NCBI RefSeq assembly: GCF_019802085.1
Contig: NZ_JAHVHV010000002.1
Coordinates: 1 to 64,000, forward strand
DNA: 64,000 nt
Reading direction: 5' to 3'
DNA from: Ferrimonas balearica
GTDB taxonomy: Bacteria; Pseudomonadota; Gammaproteobacteria; Enterobacterales; Shewanellaceae
Shown: one piece after another, positions 46,984 through 56,954 of the stretch
Layout of the letters: each line of letters starts with the position of its first letter
Numbering within the stretch: the stretch's first letter is position 1
Notes under the pieces: model-generated
Databases searched by the model: none
Told to the model about the DNA's origin: nothing
Seen by the model: only the letters and a program-made list of their open reading frames with translations
Program-made: the position numbers and the translations under genes

Positions 46984-48215
46984 CCACGAGCACAGAGACG
47001 GGTTTGGTCGTTGGACTGGATATCGGCACCGCCCAGGTCACCGCAGTGATCGGTGAGGTGCTGCCGGACGGCGAGATCAGCGTGATCGGCATCGGCAGCC
47101 AATTGTCCCGCGGCATGGACAAGGGCGGGGTCAACGATCTTGATTCCGTAGTCCGCAGCGTCCGCCTGGCCCTGACCCAGGCGGAGAGCATGGCGCAGTG
47201 CGAGGTGGCGTCGGTCTACCTGAGCATCTCAGGCCACCACATCAGCTGCCAGAACGAAAAGGGCATGGTCTCCATCGACGGCGCCGAGGTGCTGCAGGAG
47301 GACGTGGAACACGTCATCCACACCGCCCAGTCGGTGAAGATCCCCACCGAGCGGCGCATTCTGCATGTGCTGCCCCAGGAGTTCACCATCGATGAGCTGG
47401 AGGGGATCCGCAGCCCGGTGGGGATGTCCGGCATGCGGATGGAAGCGGACGTGCACATGGTGACCTGCGCCTCGGATTGGGCGCGCAACATCACCAAGTG
47501 CGTTGAGCGCTGCGGCATCCACGTGGACGACCTGGTCTTCTCCGGCATCGCCTCCGCCGAAGCGGTGCTGACCGAAGATGAGAAAGATCTGGGCGTCTGC
47601 CTGGTGGACATCGGCGCCGGCACCACCGACATCGCGATCTACGCTGGGGGTGCACTGCGCCACTGCCGGGTGATCCCGGTGGCGGGCAACCAGGTCACCA
47701 ACGACATCGCCAAGATTTTCCGCACCCCCCTGAGCCACGCCGAGCAGATCAAGGTGCAGTACGCCAGCGCACAGAGTGGCCTAGTGAGCCAGGAGGAGAG
47801 CATCGAGGTGCCCTCCGTGGGCGGTCGCCCCGCGCGCACCATGTCTCGCCAGACCCTGGCGGAGGTGGTGGAGCCGCGTTACCAGGAGCTGTTCGAGCTG
47901 GTGGCCGATGCCCTGCGCTCCAGTGGCCTGGAGGACCAGGTGGCGGCGGGTGTGGTGCTGACCGGCGGCACGGCACAGATAGAAGGGGCGGAGACCGTGG
48001 CGGAGGCGTGTTTTGGCATGCCGGTGCGCCTGGCCCAACCCCAGCCCCTCAAAGGGCTGAACGATTACATCCGGGAGCCCAGCTACGCCACGGCGGTGGG
48101 GCTCCTGCACTACGGTGCCCAGCAACTGATGGACAAGACCCAGGAACGGGCACCGCAAAATGGATTGGGCCAGCTGCTGGGCAGGATGCAGAGCTGGTTC
48201 AAAGGCGAGTTTTAA
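46980..48215 (+). CDS. ftsA: Cell division protein FtsA
   Basis: A 411-residue actin-like ATPase that tethers FtsZ to the membrane. VVGLDIGTAQVTAVIGEV near residue 10 is the phosphate-1 motif, LVDIGAGTTDIAIY near 205 phosphate-2, and GVVLTGGTAQIEGA near 325 the adenosine motif. The C-terminus LLGRMQSWFKGEF is the amphipathic membrane-targeting helix. The chosen ATG overlaps the ftsQ stop and has AGAAGGG upstream. Confidence 0.97.
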   Translation: MTTSTETGLVVGLDIGTAQVTAVIGEVLPDGEISVIGIGSQLSRGMDKGGVNDLDSVVRSVRLALTQAESMAQCEVASVYLSISGHHISCQNEKGMVSIDGAEVLQEDVEHVIHTAQSVKIPTERRILHVLPQEFTIDELEGIRSPVGMSGMRMEADVHMVTCASDWARNITKCVERCGIHVDDLVFSGIASAEAVLTEDEKDLGVCLVDIGAGTTDIAIYAGGALRHCRVIPVAGNQVTNDIAKIFRTPLSHAEQIKVQYASAQSGLVSQEESIEVPSVGGRPARTMSRQTLAEVVEPRYQELFELVADALRSSGLEDQVAAGVVLTGGTAQIEGAETVAEACFGMPVRLAQPQPLKGLNDYIREPSYATAVGLLHYGAQQLMDKTQERAPQNGLGQLLGRMQSWFKGEF

Positions 48216-48248
48216 CGAATTGGACGCGGGCTGAACGGAGATAAGAGC

Positions 48249-49481
48249 ATGTTCGAGATTGTGGATAGTCACAGTGATGACGCGGTCATCAAGGTCATCG
48301 GCGTCGGTGGTGGCGGCGGTAACGCCGTCGAGCACATGGTGGAGCAGACCATCGAAGGGGTAGAGTTCATCTGCGCCAACACCGATTCCCAGGCGTTGCG
48401 CAAGTCCTCTGCCAACACCACCATCCAACTGGGCAAGAACGTCACCAAGGGGCTGGGTGCGGGCGCCAACCCCGAAGTGGGCCGGGAAGCCGCCATGGAA
48501 GACCGGGAAACCATCCGCGCGGCCATCGCCGGCTCCGACATGGTGTTCATCGCCGCCGGCATGGGCGGGGGCACCGGCACCGGTGCGGCCCCGGTCGTGG
48601 CCGAGGTGGCCAAGGAGGAGGGGATCCTCACCGTGGCCGTGGTGACCAAGCCGTTCACCTTCGAAGGTAAGAAGCGCTCCACTTTTGCCGATCAGGGCAT
48701 CGAACAGCTGTCCAAGCAGGTCGACTCCCTGATCACCGTGCCCAACGACAAGCTGCTGAAGGTCCTGGGTGGCCGCACCAGCCTGCTGGACGCCTTCAAG
48801 GCTGCCAACAATGTGCTGCTGGGCGCGGTTCAGGGTATTGCTGAGCTGATCACCCGTCCCGGCCTCATCAACGTCGACTTTGCCGACGTGAAGACCGTGA
48901 TGTCCGAGATGGGCAACGCCATGATGGGCACCGGCGTCGCTCGCGGCGAGGACCGGGCTGAAGAGGCGGCGGAAGCGGCCGTGGCCAGCCCGCTGCTGGA
49001 GGACATCGATCTGTCCGGCGCCCGCGGCGTACTGGTGAACATCACCGCCGGCCTCGACATCAGCATCGAAGAGTTCGAGACCGTGGGCAACCACGTCAAG
49101 GCCTACGCCTCCGAAAACGCCACCGTGGTGGTGGGTGCGGTGATCGATCCCGAGATGAGCGATGAGCTGCGGGTGACTGTGGTGGCCACCGGCATTGGCG
49201 CCGAGAAGAAACCGGACATTCAGTTGGTCTCCAATACGGTCGCTAAACCTAAGCAACCCGAGCCGACTCGCGAGAGCTACGCTGCCGAGCCGGCGGTGCC
49301 GAGTGCACCGACTATGGGCCGTCCCATCGTCGATTCCACCCCCGCCATGGGCGAGCCGAGCGAGCCGGCTCGTACTCCGGCCGCGGGCCAGGGGAATGTG
49401 GCGGCGGCAAAGCAGCCCAAAGAGAGTCAAGAGAAGGATTACCTGGATATCCCGGCATTCCTGCGTCGTCAGGCCGATTAA
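48249..49481 (+). CDS. ftsZ: Cell division GTPase FtsZ
   Basis: A 410-residue tubulin homologue that forms the Z ring. The tubulin signature is [13 protein letters not shown] near residue 105, with [12 protein letters not shown] near 20. The T7 loop [11 protein letters not shown] is near 207. After an unstructured linker (about 320-390, rich in Pro and Ala), the conserved C-terminal peptide [12 protein letters not shown] binds FtsA, ZipA and ZapD. It follows ftsA by 33 bp with GGAGATAAG upstream. Confidence 0.98.
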   Translation: MFEIVDSHSDDAVIKVIGVGGGGGNAVEHMVEQTIEGVEFICANTDSQALRKSSANTTIQLGKNVTKGLGAGANPEVGREAAMEDRETIRAAIAGSDMVFIAAGMGGGTGTGAAPVVAEVAKEEGILTVAVVTKPFTFEGKKRSTFADQGIEQLSKQVDSLITVPNDKLLKVLGGRTSLLDAFKAANNVLLGAVQGIAELITRPGLINVDFADVKTVMSEMGNAMMGTGVARGEDRAEEAAEAAVASPLLEDIDLSGARGVLVNITAGLDISIEEFETVGNHVKAYASENATVVVGAVIDPEMSDELRVTVVATGIGAEKKPDIQLVSNTVAKPKQPEPTRESYAAEPAVPSAPTMGRPIVDSTPAMGEPSEPARTPAAGQGNVAAAKQPKESQEKDYLDIPAFLRRQAD

Positions 49482-49511
49482 ACCAATCGATCTGACTGGC
49501 CCGTCCAGACT

Positions 49512-49540
49512 TTGGTGATGTGGTCAATTTGTGATAGGAT
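49512..49540 (+). promoter_or_regulatory. Predicted lpxC promoter
   Basis: TTGGTG, exactly 17 bp and TAGGAT lie in the 91-bp gap between ftsZ and lpxC, 32 bp before the lpxC start. Confidence 0.6.
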
Positions 49541-49572
49541 TGCGCCCCTGATTGAGAGGAGCAGTGAGCTAG

Positions 49573-50484
49573 ATGAGTAAACAGCGAACGCTACAGCGCC
49601 CGATCCAAGCGGCGGGAGTGGGATTGCACTCCGGCAACAAGGTCACACTGGGGATCAAGCCGGCACCGGTCAACACGGGTATCGTGTTCCGTCGTGTCGA
49701 CCTGGATCCCGTGGTGGAGATCGCCGCGCGCGCTGATCTGGTTCGTGAAACCACCCTGTGCACCGGCTTGGTTAACGAGCAGGGCGTCAAGGTGGCGACC
49801 GTCGAGCACCTGCTCTCCGCCCTGGCGGGACTGGGGGTGGACAACGCCTACATCGAGGTGGATGCCCCCGAGATCCCGATCATGGACGGCAGTGCCAGTC
49901 CCTTTGTCTTCCTGCTGCAAAGCGCCGGTATCGCGGAGCAGTCTGCGTCCAAACAGTATCTGCGGATCCGCAAGACCGTGCGCGTGGAAGATGGTGACAA
50001 ATGGGCCGAGTTCCGCCCCTACCACGGCTTCAAGCTGGATTTCTCCATCGACTTCCAGCACCCCGAGATCAGCCGCAGCGCGCAGCGCATGACCCTGGAT
50101 TTCTCCGCCGGGGCTTTCAGCCGCAAGATCAGCCGCGCTCGTACCTTCGGCTTTATGAAGGACATCGAGTTTCTGCGTGCTAACAACCTGGCGCTTGGCG
50201 GCAGCATGGAAAACGCCATCGTGCTGGACGAGTTCCGCATCCTGAACCCCGATGGGCTGCGGGATAAGGACGAGTTTGTGAAGCACAAGATCCTGGATGC
50301 CGTGGGCGACCTCTACCTGGCCGGCCATGCCATTCTGGGGGAGTTTCGGGCCCACAAATCTGGCCATGCGCTCAATAACCAGATGGTTCGTGCCGTGCTG
50401 GCCGACGCGTCCGCTTGGGAGCTGGTCAGCTTCGACCAGGCCCAGGAAGTCCCCATGGACTACCTGGTGCCCGCCACCGCTTAA
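49573..50484 (+). CDS. lpxC: UDP-3-O-acyl-N-acetylglucosamine deacetylase
   Basis: A 303-residue zinc deacetylase that catalyses the committed step of lipid A synthesis. Motifs: [15 protein letters not shown] at the start, TVEHLLSAL near 76 (zinc His), and [16 protein letters not shown] near 237 (zinc His and Asp). Length is typical. AGAGGAG lies upstream, somewhat far from the ATG. It ends in a 4-bp tail-to-tail overlap with the DUF721 gene and has no separate terminator. Confidence 0.98.
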   Translation: MSKQRTLQRPIQAAGVGLHSGNKVTLGIKPAPVNTGIVFRRVDLDPVVEIAARADLVRETTLCTGLVNEQGVKVATVEHLLSALAGLGVDNAYIEVDAPEIPIMDGSASPFVFLLQSAGIAEQSASKQYLRIRKTVRVEDGDKWAEFRPYHGFKLDFSIDFQHPEISRSAQRMTLDFSAGAFSRKISRARTFGFMKDIEFLRANNLALGGSMENAIVLDEFRILNPDGLRDKDEFVKHKILDAVGDLYLAGHAILGEFRAHKSGHALNNQMVRAVLADASAWELVSFDQAQEVPMDYLVPATA

Positions 50485-50939
50485 CCTCTTCGCTTCGCAT
50501 TTTCTGGCCGCCCTGCATGGGCGGCCAGTCGTTTCAGCTTTTCCCCCAATTCGCCGCCTATATCCTTTGCCAGTTGTTGTAAGTGCTCACCAGCTTGGGG
50601 ACTTAACCGATTGGAATTGGTCGGTTTTTGTTGCTCAAGCCGTGACAGCTGCGGGTTGACTTTGAATTCGATACTGGTGAGCATGGGAAACCCTTTGCTC
50701 CTCAGTTCTGACAGCAACTCGAGACGCTGGTATTGCAGTCGGGTGGCCCAGGCAGCGGAACTCACGCCGATCACCACCACGCCGCCGCGCAGGTTGGCGA
50801 TGGCGCAGTGCGGGCGTGCTGCCGGGTCGATTAGGGGCATCAGATGTTGATGCAGCTGAGCCAAGGCACCGGATTTGTCCTGGATTTGGGCGAATCGATG
50901 GCCGACCAGATCAGCCAGATCTTGGGGCTTGGATTTCAT
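50481..50939 (-). CDS. DUF721 (DciA-like) family protein
   Basis: A 152-residue protein with a central DUF721 domain (about residues 25-105; [20 protein letters not shown] is typical). DUF721 includes DciA, the ancestral helicase-loading factor found in bacteria that lack DnaC, and which binds the replicative helicase. In this group of gammaproteobacteria a DUF721 gene beside secA is common. DciA identity is plausible but unproven from one window. The ribosome site is weak. It starts 29 bp from the divergent M23 gene. Confidence 0.75.
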   Translation of the reverse strand: MKSKPQDLADLVGHRFAQIQDKSGALAQLHQHLMPLIDPAARPHCAIANLRGGVVVIGVSSAAWATRLQYQRLELLSELRSKGFPMLTSIEFKVNPQLSRLEQQKPTNSNRLSPQAGEHLQQLAKDIGGELGEKLKRLAAHAGRPENAKRRG

Positions 50940-50968
50940 CAATGGATTGGAACCAATGTAAGAACACC

Positions 50969-51874
50969 ATGAGTGTAACAGTCTTTATCCGTGGAAAGCA
51001 CGGCGTACGCCGTTATGAGCCGGGCAAGCGATGGATGCTGCTTCCGGCCGTTGTTGTTTGTGCCGGCCTCACCCTGTGGTGGCAGGCGAAGAGCGACGCC
51101 TCCCAGGTGGAGGGGCAGCTGGCGGTCGCGTCCGCTTCCACGGCTCAACATCAGAATGAGATCAGCGCCCTGCGTGAGCAGACCGAAGCCCAGCTCTCCC
51201 TGCTGGCCGCCCGATTGGGGCGGATGCAGGCGAGAATGAACCGGATCGAATCCGTGGGCATGGCGGTGGCCGATCGGGTCGAATTGGCGGATCAGTTCGA
51301 TTTTCAAAGTGAAGTTGGTTTGGGTGGTGGCAATGTGCCCTCTGAACAGGGGGTTGAACTGGGTTTGCTGCTCGAACAGATGGATCAAATGCTGCTGCGC
51401 CTCGAGCGCTCAGATAATCAGCTTGCCCTACTTGAAACCCTGGAACGTCACCACCATATAGACAACGACAGTTACTTGTCCGGTCGCCCACTGCTCAAAG
51501 GCTGGCAGTCGTCCTCCTTTGGATACCGCAATGATCCATTTAATGGACGCCGGACGCTCCACCGCGGATTGGATTTTGCCGGTCCGGAAGGGGGAGAAGT
51601 GATCGCCACGGGGGCAGGAGTGGTATCCTACTCCGGCACCATGTTCGGATATGGCAATTTGGTGGAAATTGATCACGGTAACGGCATCAAGACCCGTTAT
51701 GGTCACAATAAAGAAAATCTGGTGGAGTTGGGCCAGGTCGTGGCCAAAGGGGACACAGTAGCGCTGATCGGCAGTACCGGACGTTCTACTGGCCCCCATG
51801 TGCATTACGAAGTAATGCTCAACGATCAACAGGTGGACCCTGCGCGGTACGTGTACCGCAAGCCCAGAAGTTAG
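50969..51874 (+). CDS. M23-family peptidoglycan peptidase, membrane-anchored
   Basis: A 301-residue protein with a membrane anchor at about residues 22-40, a coiled-coil (about 50-140) and a C-terminal peptidase M23 domain. HRGLDFAGPEGG near 192 supplies zinc ligands His and Asp, and GPHVHYEV near 277 the second HxH. It is therefore probably an active LytM-type endopeptidase, unlike degenerate EnvC or NlpD. In E. coli secM occupies this place before secA; here no SecM-like arrest peptide is seen. I chose the ATG giving MSVTVFIRGKHG; longer in-frame starts run into the DUF721 gene. Confidence 0.88.
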   Translation: MSVTVFIRGKHGVRRYEPGKRWMLLPAVVVCAGLTLWWQAKSDASQVEGQLAVASASTAQHQNEISALREQTEAQLSLLAARLGRMQARMNRIESVGMAVADRVELADQFDFQSEVGLGGGNVPSEQGVELGLLLEQMDQMLLRLERSDNQLALLETLERHHHIDNDSYLSGRPLLKGWQSSSFGYRNDPFNGRRTLHRGLDFAGPEGGEVIATGAGVVSYSGTMFGYGNLVEIDHGNGIKTRYGHNKENLVELGQVVAKGDTVALIGSTGRSTGPHVHYEVMLNDQQVDPARYVYRKPRS

Positions 51875-51901
51875 CGGGGCTCCATGCAATGTTAATTATC
51901 G

Positions 51902-51923
51902 GGCGCCGGCGAAAGCCGGCGCC
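51902..51923 (+). promoter_or_regulatory. Perfect hairpin with GAAA tetraloop before secA
   Basis: GGCGCCGGC-GAAA-GCCGGCGCC forms a nine-pair stem closed by a GNRA tetraloop, 25 bp before the secA start. It has no T-run, so termination is unlikely. It may be an mRNA structure affecting secA translation or stability. A weak TTAGCG/TAATTA promoter candidate precedes it at 51871-51898. Confidence 0.6.
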
Positions 51924-51948
51924 TGCCGTAAAGTAGCGACGTAAGGCG

Positions 51949-54672
51949 ATGTTTGGAAAACTCCTGACCAAGGTTTTTGGTAGCAAGAACGAACGTACTC
52001 TCAAGCAGCTGCAAAAGGTGGTTGCCCAAATCAACGCATTGGAAGCGGACTGGGAAGCGCTGAGCGACGATCAGTTAAAGCAGAAAACCGAGGAGTTTAA
52101 GCAGCGCATTGCCGACGGCGACAAGCTGGACGCGGTGCTGCCGGAGGCCTTTGCCACCGTGCGCGAGGCCTCAAAGCGGGTGTTTGGCATGCGCCACTTC
52201 GATGTGCAGATGGTCGGTGGCATGGTGCTGCAGTCCGGCCGCATCGCCGAGATGCGTACCGGTGAAGGTAAGACCCTGACCGCCACCCTGCCGGCCTACC
52301 TCAATGCCCTGACCGGCAATGGGGTGCACGTCATCACCGTGAACGACTACCTGGCCCGCCGTGACGCCGAGTGGAACCGCCCCCTGTTCGAATTCCTGGG
52401 CATGACCGTTGGGATCAACGTCCCTGGTCTTTCTCACGCCGACAAGCAGGCCGCCTACGCCGCCGACATCACCTACGGCACCAACAATGAGTTCGGCTTC
52501 GACTACCTGCGGGACAACATGGCCTTCTCCGCCCCGGAGCGGGTGCAGCGTGAACTGCACTACGCCGTGGTGGATGAGGTGGACTCCATCCTGATCGACG
52601 AAGCCCGGACGCCGCTCATCATCTCCGGTGCCGCCGAAGACAGCTCCGCCCTCTACACCCAGGTGAACACCCTGATCCCCAAACTGGTGCGCCAGGAGAA
52701 GGAGGACAGCGAAGAGTTTACCGGCGATGGCGATTTCACAGTCGACGAGAAGGCCAAACAGGTCAACATGACCGAGCGTGGCCAGGAGAAGGTGGAACAG
52801 CTGCTGATTGAGACTGGCCTGCTGAAGGAAGGTGACTCCCTCTACAGCGCCGCCAACATCTCCCTGCTGCACCACGTTAACGCCGCCCTGCGGGCTCATA
52901 CCCTGTTTGAGCGGGACGTGGATTACATCGTCAACGACGAGGGCGAGGTGGTGATCGTGGATGAGCACACCGGCCGTACCATGCCGGGGCGTCGCTGGTC
53001 CGACGGTTTGCACCAGGCGGTGGAAGCCAAGGAGGGGCAGCGGATCCAGAACGAGAACCAGACTCTGGCTTCCATCACCTTCCAGAACTACTTCCGGATG
53101 TACGAGAAACTGGCCGGCATGACCGGTACGGCGGATACCGAAGCGTTCGAATTCCAAAGCATCTACGGCCTGGATACCGTGGTGATCCCCACCAACAAGC
53201 CGATGATCCGCAAGGACATGGCGGATCTGGTCTACCTCACCGCCGAGGAGAAGTACGAGGCGATCATCAACGACATTCGCGACTGCATGGAGCGGGGTCA
53301 ACCGGTACTGGTGGGCACCATCTCCATCGAGTCCTCCGAGTACCTGTCCGGTCTGCTGCGCAAGGAAAAGATCAAGCACAACGTCCTAAACGCCAAGTTC
53401 CACGAGCAAGAGGCCGAGATCGTGGCCCAGGCGGGTCGCTCCGGCGCCGTGACCATCGCCACCAACATGGCCGGTCGAGGCACCGACATCGTGCTCGGTG
53501 GCAGCTGGCAGATGGAGATCGATAAGCTGGGTGAGAACGCCAGCGAAGATAAGATCGCCAAGATCAAAACCGACTGGCAGGTGCGTCACGACGAGGTACT
53601 GGAAGCGGGCGGTCTGCACATCATCTCCACCGAGCGTCACGAGTCTCGCCGTATCGACAACCAGCTGCGGGGCCGTTCCGGCCGTCAGGGGGATGCGGGT
53701 TCCTCCCGCTTCTACCTCTCCATGGAAGACACCCTGATGCGGATCTTCGCCTCGGATCGCGTCTCCGGCATGATGAAGAAGCTGGGCATGGAGCGCGGCG
53801 AAGCGATCGAGCACCCCTGGGTGAACCGCGCCATCGAGAACGCCCAGCGCAAGGTGGAAGCCCGTAACTTCGACATCCGTAAGCAGCTTCTTGAGTACGA
53901 TGACGTGGCCAACGACCAGCGTCAGGTGGTGTACGCCCAGCGTAACGAGTTGATGGACGCCGGGGACATCCACGACACCATCGAAGTGGTGCGCGCCGAC
54001 GTGCTGAGCGACATCATCGGCCAGTACATCCCGCCGCAGTCCCTCGAGGAGATGTGGGACGTGCCCGGGTTGGAAGAGCGTCTGGCATCCGATTTCAACC
54101 TCAAGCTGCCCATTGCCCAGTGGCTGGAGGAGGAGGACGATCTGCACGAGGAGACCCTCCGCGATCGCATCGTTCAAGCCTGGGACGACGCCTACAAGGC
54201 CAAAGAGGGGCAGGTCGGGGCGCCGGTACTGCGCCAGTTCGAAAAGGCGATCATGCTGCAGACCCTGGACAACCTCTGGAAGGAGCACCTGGGCGCCATG
54301 GACCACCTGCGTCAGGGGATCCACCTGCGTGGCTACGCCCAGAAGAACCCCAAGCAGGAGTACAAGCGCGAATCCTTCGAGCTGTTCCAGAACATGCTGG
54401 AAACCCTGAAAACCGACGTCATCAGCATCCTCTCCAAAGTCCAGGTTCAGGCCCAGGCCGATGTGGATGAGATGGAAGCCAAGCGTCGCGAGCAGGAGGA
54501 GCAGCTGGCCCGGATGCGCAACTTCCAACATGCCCAGTCTCAGGGCATGGGAGAAGAGGGCGGCCAGGCACCAGCTGCGCCCCAGCGCCAGGGACCCAAG
54601 GTGGGGCGCAACGACCCCTGTCCTTGCGGTTCCGGCAAGAAGTACAAGCAGTGCCACGGCAAGCTGAGCTGA
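51949..54672 (+). CDS. secA: Preprotein translocase ATPase SecA
   Basis: A 907-residue motor that drives secretory proteins through SecYEG. Walker [14 protein letters not shown] is near residue 102, the DEAD-type [17 protein letters not shown] near 207, and helicase motif VI is in [15 protein letters not shown] near 570. The C-terminus carries the zinc finger [14 protein letters not shown], which binds SecB and lipids. Length matches E. coli (901). It follows the M23 gene by 74 bp and ends before a terminator. Confidence 0.98.
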   Translation: MFGKLLTKVFGSKNERTLKQLQKVVAQINALEADWEALSDDQLKQKTEEFKQRIADGDKLDAVLPEAFATVREASKRVFGMRHFDVQMVGGMVLQSGRIAEMRTGEGKTLTATLPAYLNALTGNGVHVITVNDYLARRDAEWNRPLFEFLGMTVGINVPGLSHADKQAAYAADITYGTNNEFGFDYLRDNMAFSAPERVQRELHYAVVDEVDSILIDEARTPLIISGAAEDSSALYTQVNTLIPKLVRQEKEDSEEFTGDGDFTVDEKAKQVNMTERGQEKVEQLLIETGLLKEGDSLYSAANISLLHHVNAALRAHTLFERDVDYIVNDEGEVVIVDEHTGRTMPGRRWSDGLHQAVEAKEGQRIQNENQTLASITFQNYFRMYEKLAGMTGTADTEAFEFQSIYGLDTVVIPTNKPMIRKDMADLVYLTAEEKYEAIINDIRDCMERGQPVLVGTISIESSEYLSGLLRKEKIKHNVLNAKFHEQEAEIVAQAGRSGAVTIATNMAGRGTDIVLGGSWQMEIDKLGENASEDKIAKIKTDWQVRHDEVLEAGGLHIISTERHESRRIDNQLRGRSGRQGDAGSSRFYLSMEDTLMRIFASDRVSGMMKKLGMERGEAIEHPWVNRAIENAQRKVEARNFDIRKQLLEYDDVANDQRQVVYAQRNELMDAGDIHDTIEVVRADVLSDIIGQYIPPQSLEEMWDVPGLEERLASDFNLKLPIAQWLEEEDDLHEETLRDRIVQAWDDAYKAKEGQVGAPVLRQFEKAIMLQTLDNLWKEHLGAMDHLRQGIHLRGYAQKNPKQEYKRESFELFQNMLETLKTDVISILSKVQVQAQADVDEMEAKRREQEEQLARMRNFQHAQSQGMGEEGGQAPAAPQRQGPKVGRNDPCPCGSGKKYKQCHGKLS

Positions 54673-54687
54673 GCCGGGCAGGTTAAC

Positions 54688-54713
54688 AAGGGCGGCCTCG
54701 GGCCGCCCTTTTT
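54688..54713 (+). terminator. secA terminator
   Basis: AAGGGCGGCC and GGCCGCCCTT pair around TCG, followed by TTT, 15 bp after secA. The mutT start is only 16 bp beyond, so some read-through may express mutT. Confidence 0.85.
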
Positions 54714-54728
54714 CATGGAGGGAAGACG

Positions 54729-55118
54729 ATGTTGGTGCAGGTGTCGATCGGCATTGTGGTAGATGGTGGCAAAGTGCTGGTGGCCAAACGCCACAAAAAG
54801 CAGCATCAGGGCGGTCTGTGGGAGTTCCCGGGGGGAAAAGTGGAGGACGGTGAAAGTCCTGATAGGGCGCTTTGCCGCGAGCTGGCAGAAGAGGTGGGGC
54901 TAACCCCCTCGTGTTGGCAACGGTTCGATACCGTGACCCACGATTACGGTGACCGCCAGGTGCGGCTGCACACCTTCCTGGTCACCGAGTTCTCTGGCAG
55001 TGCCAGCGCAAAGGAGGGCAACCCCATCCAGTGGGCCCCCCTGTCAGAGCTTACAGCTTTGGCGATGCCTGAGGCGAATCGGCCACTGGTGAAGAAACTG
55101 CTGTCTCAGCTGGCATAA
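54729..55118 (+). CDS. mutT: 8-oxo-dGTP diphosphatase MutT
   Basis: A 129-residue Nudix hydrolase that removes oxidised dGTP from the nucleotide pool. The Nudix box runs from GGKVEDGESPDRAL to RELAEEVGL (about residues 38-61), with all the metal-binding glutamates. GGAGGGAAG is a strong ribosome site. Order secA-mutT is as in E. coli. Its last 68 bases overlap the end of the convergent ligase gene. Confidence 0.95.
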   Translation: MLVQVSIGIVVDGGKVLVAKRHKKQHQGGLWEFPGGKVEDGESPDRALCRELAEEVGLTPSCWQRFDTVTHDYGDRQVRLHTFLVTEFSGSASAKEGNPIQWAPLSELTALAMPEANRPLVKKLLSQLA

Positions 55119-56730
55119 GCCCCTGGAAAGTCGGGTCATCCCGAAACAGGAGATGAGCCCTGGCCAGGGTCTGTATGGCGTCGGTGGACTTGCCCTGGGC
55201 GCGCTGGGCGTCGAAAAGCAATCGGTAGGCCCCCTTGGAGGGGCGCAGCACCACTTCGCTTTGGGCAATCTTTTCCGCTTCCGACAGCGCCTGGGGGGTG
55301 CCGACGCGCATCAGGGCGCTGCCGGTCAACATGTTGATGGTCTTCTCCTGGCCAAAGGGATTCATAATCCTGGTCAGGTAACTGGGATCCTGGGTGGCAA
55401 AGTAACGTCCGCCCCAGTAGGTGGTCATCAAGTTGGTGATCATAAAGGCACAGACCAGCAGCACCATAATGGGGGCACTGAGTCGCAGCACGCCCTCCCC
55501 GACGATGGACTTGGAGCGGCGTGGGGTTGAGTCCATCTCCGCCATCAGCAGGGCAAAAAGCGCCAGGTGGGGCACGGAGTGGTACAGCGGGAATTCGGTC
55601 TGGGTGTGCAACAGGATGGGAAAGAGGCACAGCCACATCGCTTTGTGATGAAGGTCGCCGTTACGCCAAACTTGCCAGGTCAGCCATAGGCCGAGCAGGA
55701 GCAGGGCCAACATCGGCAATACTCCCCCTTCCACGCCCCAGTAGAGCAACTCGTTATGGGGGTGGCTGCTGGCGGTAGACCAGAATGGGTAGTCGGTACC
55801 CGCCTGATTCAACTCTCCCTGGCGCTCCATAAAGGCGTCCTGGAAGCGTCCCAGGCCTACACCGGTTAGGGGGGACTCCACGATAAGTTCGGCTGAGATC
55901 CCGTACAGTGTGGCCCTATAACCGGCTTGTTCAAGGTTGTTTCGCCCTGGGGCATCACTAAGCCATTGCAGGGAGAGCGCGAGCAGGGTACCCAGGGCCA
56001 GGGGGAGCCAGAGCTTGCTGTTTTTGCGCCATCCGGTCAGTAATGTCACGCCAATCAAGGCAGCAAAGGTGCCCAGTAAACCGGTACGGGACAGCACTAG
56101 TGCTTGTGCCATGGCGCCAATGAGCAGCAGGGCAAGGTGCTGGTAGCGCCAATACTGTGACTTCTCCAAAGTGCCCAACCGGTAAAACGCCACCACCATG
56201 GTGCTGCCGACAAAGGTGGCCACCAGGTTGGTTTGCTGGAAGATGCCGGTGGGACGTTGCTTATTGATGAGTGTGGGGAAGGACTCTGGGAAGAGGAACT
56301 GCACCACAGCAAAGGTGGCTTCCAGCAACCCCGCCATAACCACCAGGCGCCATAGCCAAGTCTGGCCTGGGGTTTTTAAACTGATTTGTCGGTGCCCCAG
56401 GGCGATAAGCCAGAGTGCGATAAGACCAAGATACCGGGAATGGGCTTCTGCAGCCCAGGGAGAGGGGGACCAGACTAGTGGAAAAGCCAAAGCAAGCAGC
56501 GTCAGTCCAAGTGCCCTGTCCTGCAGGCTCCAGTTAACCTGGGAGCTCTTAGCCACCTGAAAAAAAACTGTCGCCATGACCAGCGACAGTGCCATCCAAC
56601 TGGTGCTGTTGAACGCTAGGCTGAGGCCACTGCCACCGCCGTTGGGCTGGTAGTAGTGCATGGCCCCCAGCAACATCAGAGCCCAACAAATCAGATAGGT
56701 TTTTTGAATCTTGCCTTCCGTGGCCGTCAT
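55051..56730 (-). CDS. PglL/Wzy-type O-oligosaccharyltransferase, probable pilin ligase
   Basis: A 559-residue membrane protein with about 11-12 spans and a C-terminal soluble tail of about 90 residues. RPTGIFQQTNLVATFVG near 170 is the opening of the PglL_A domain, and SSHPHNELLYWGVEGG near 320 is the Wzy_C-type loop with the catalytic-site histidine seen in PglL and PilO ligases. Such enzymes transfer glycan from lipid carrier to type IV pilin or other proteins. It is last in the pilABCD-coaE-zapD-yacG series, 2 bp after yacG, which supports pilin as target. O-antigen ligase is the alternative. Codon use is less GC-biased than in flanking genes. Confidence 0.8.
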   Translation of the reverse strand: MTATEGKIQKTYLICWALMLLGAMHYYQPNGGGSGLSLAFNSTSWMALSLVMATVFFQVAKSSQVNWSLQDRALGLTLLALAFPLVWSPSPWAAEAHSRYLGLIALWLIALGHRQISLKTPGQTWLWRLVVMAGLLEATFAVVQFLFPESFPTLINKQRPTGIFQQTNLVATFVGSTMVVAFYRLGTLEKSQYWRYQHLALLLIGAMAQALVLSRTGLLGTFAALIGVTLLTGWRKNSKLWLPLALGTLLALSLQWLSDAPGRNNLEQAGYRATLYGISAELIVESPLTGVGLGRFQDAFMERQGELNQAGTDYPFWSTASSHPHNELLYWGVEGGVLPMLALLLLGLWLTWQVWRNGDLHHKAMWLCLFPILLHTQTEFPLYHSVPHLALFALLMAEMDSTPRRSKSIVGEGVLRLSAPIMVLLVCAFMITNLMTTYWGGRYFATQDPSYLTRIMNPFGQEKTINMLTGSALMRVGTPQALSEAEKIAQSEVVLRPSKGAYRLLFDAQRAQGKSTDAIQTLARAHLLFRDDPTFQGLMPAETAVSSPVADSPQASPKL

Positions 56731-56732
56731 AC

Positions 56733-56954
56733 TCAGTGCTCCCTGTCGTCGGGGTCGTCGTCCAGGAAAAAGTCCGGCTCGCTGACATCAAACTCGTCGG
56801 GCAATTCGGTTTTACCGTGGATGGCGTGGCGCTCTTCGGCCCACTCCCCCAGGTCAATCAGCTTGCAGCGTTCACTGCAGAAGGGTTTGAACGGGTGCTG
56901 CTCATCCCAGGTTACTTCGGCCTGGCAGGTGGGACACTCGACTTTCAACGTCAT
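56733..56954 (-). CDS. yacG: DNA gyrase inhibitor YacG
   Basis: A 73-residue zinc protein with four cysteines CPTC near residue 7 and CSERC near 26, followed by the conserved [11 protein letters not shown] and a very acidic tail. E. coli YacG binds GyrB and inhibits gyrase. It overlaps zapD by 4 bp, the coaE-zapD-yacG order being the usual one in gammaproteobacteria. Confidence 0.95.
   Translation of the reverse strand: MTLKVECPTCQAEVTWDEQHPFKPFCSERCKLIDLGEWAEERHAIHGKTELPDEFDVSEPDFFLDDDPDDREH

Noticed and set aside
52171-54657. Two long reverse frames across secA
   Set aside because: Both mirror SecA codons and lack any recognisable domain.
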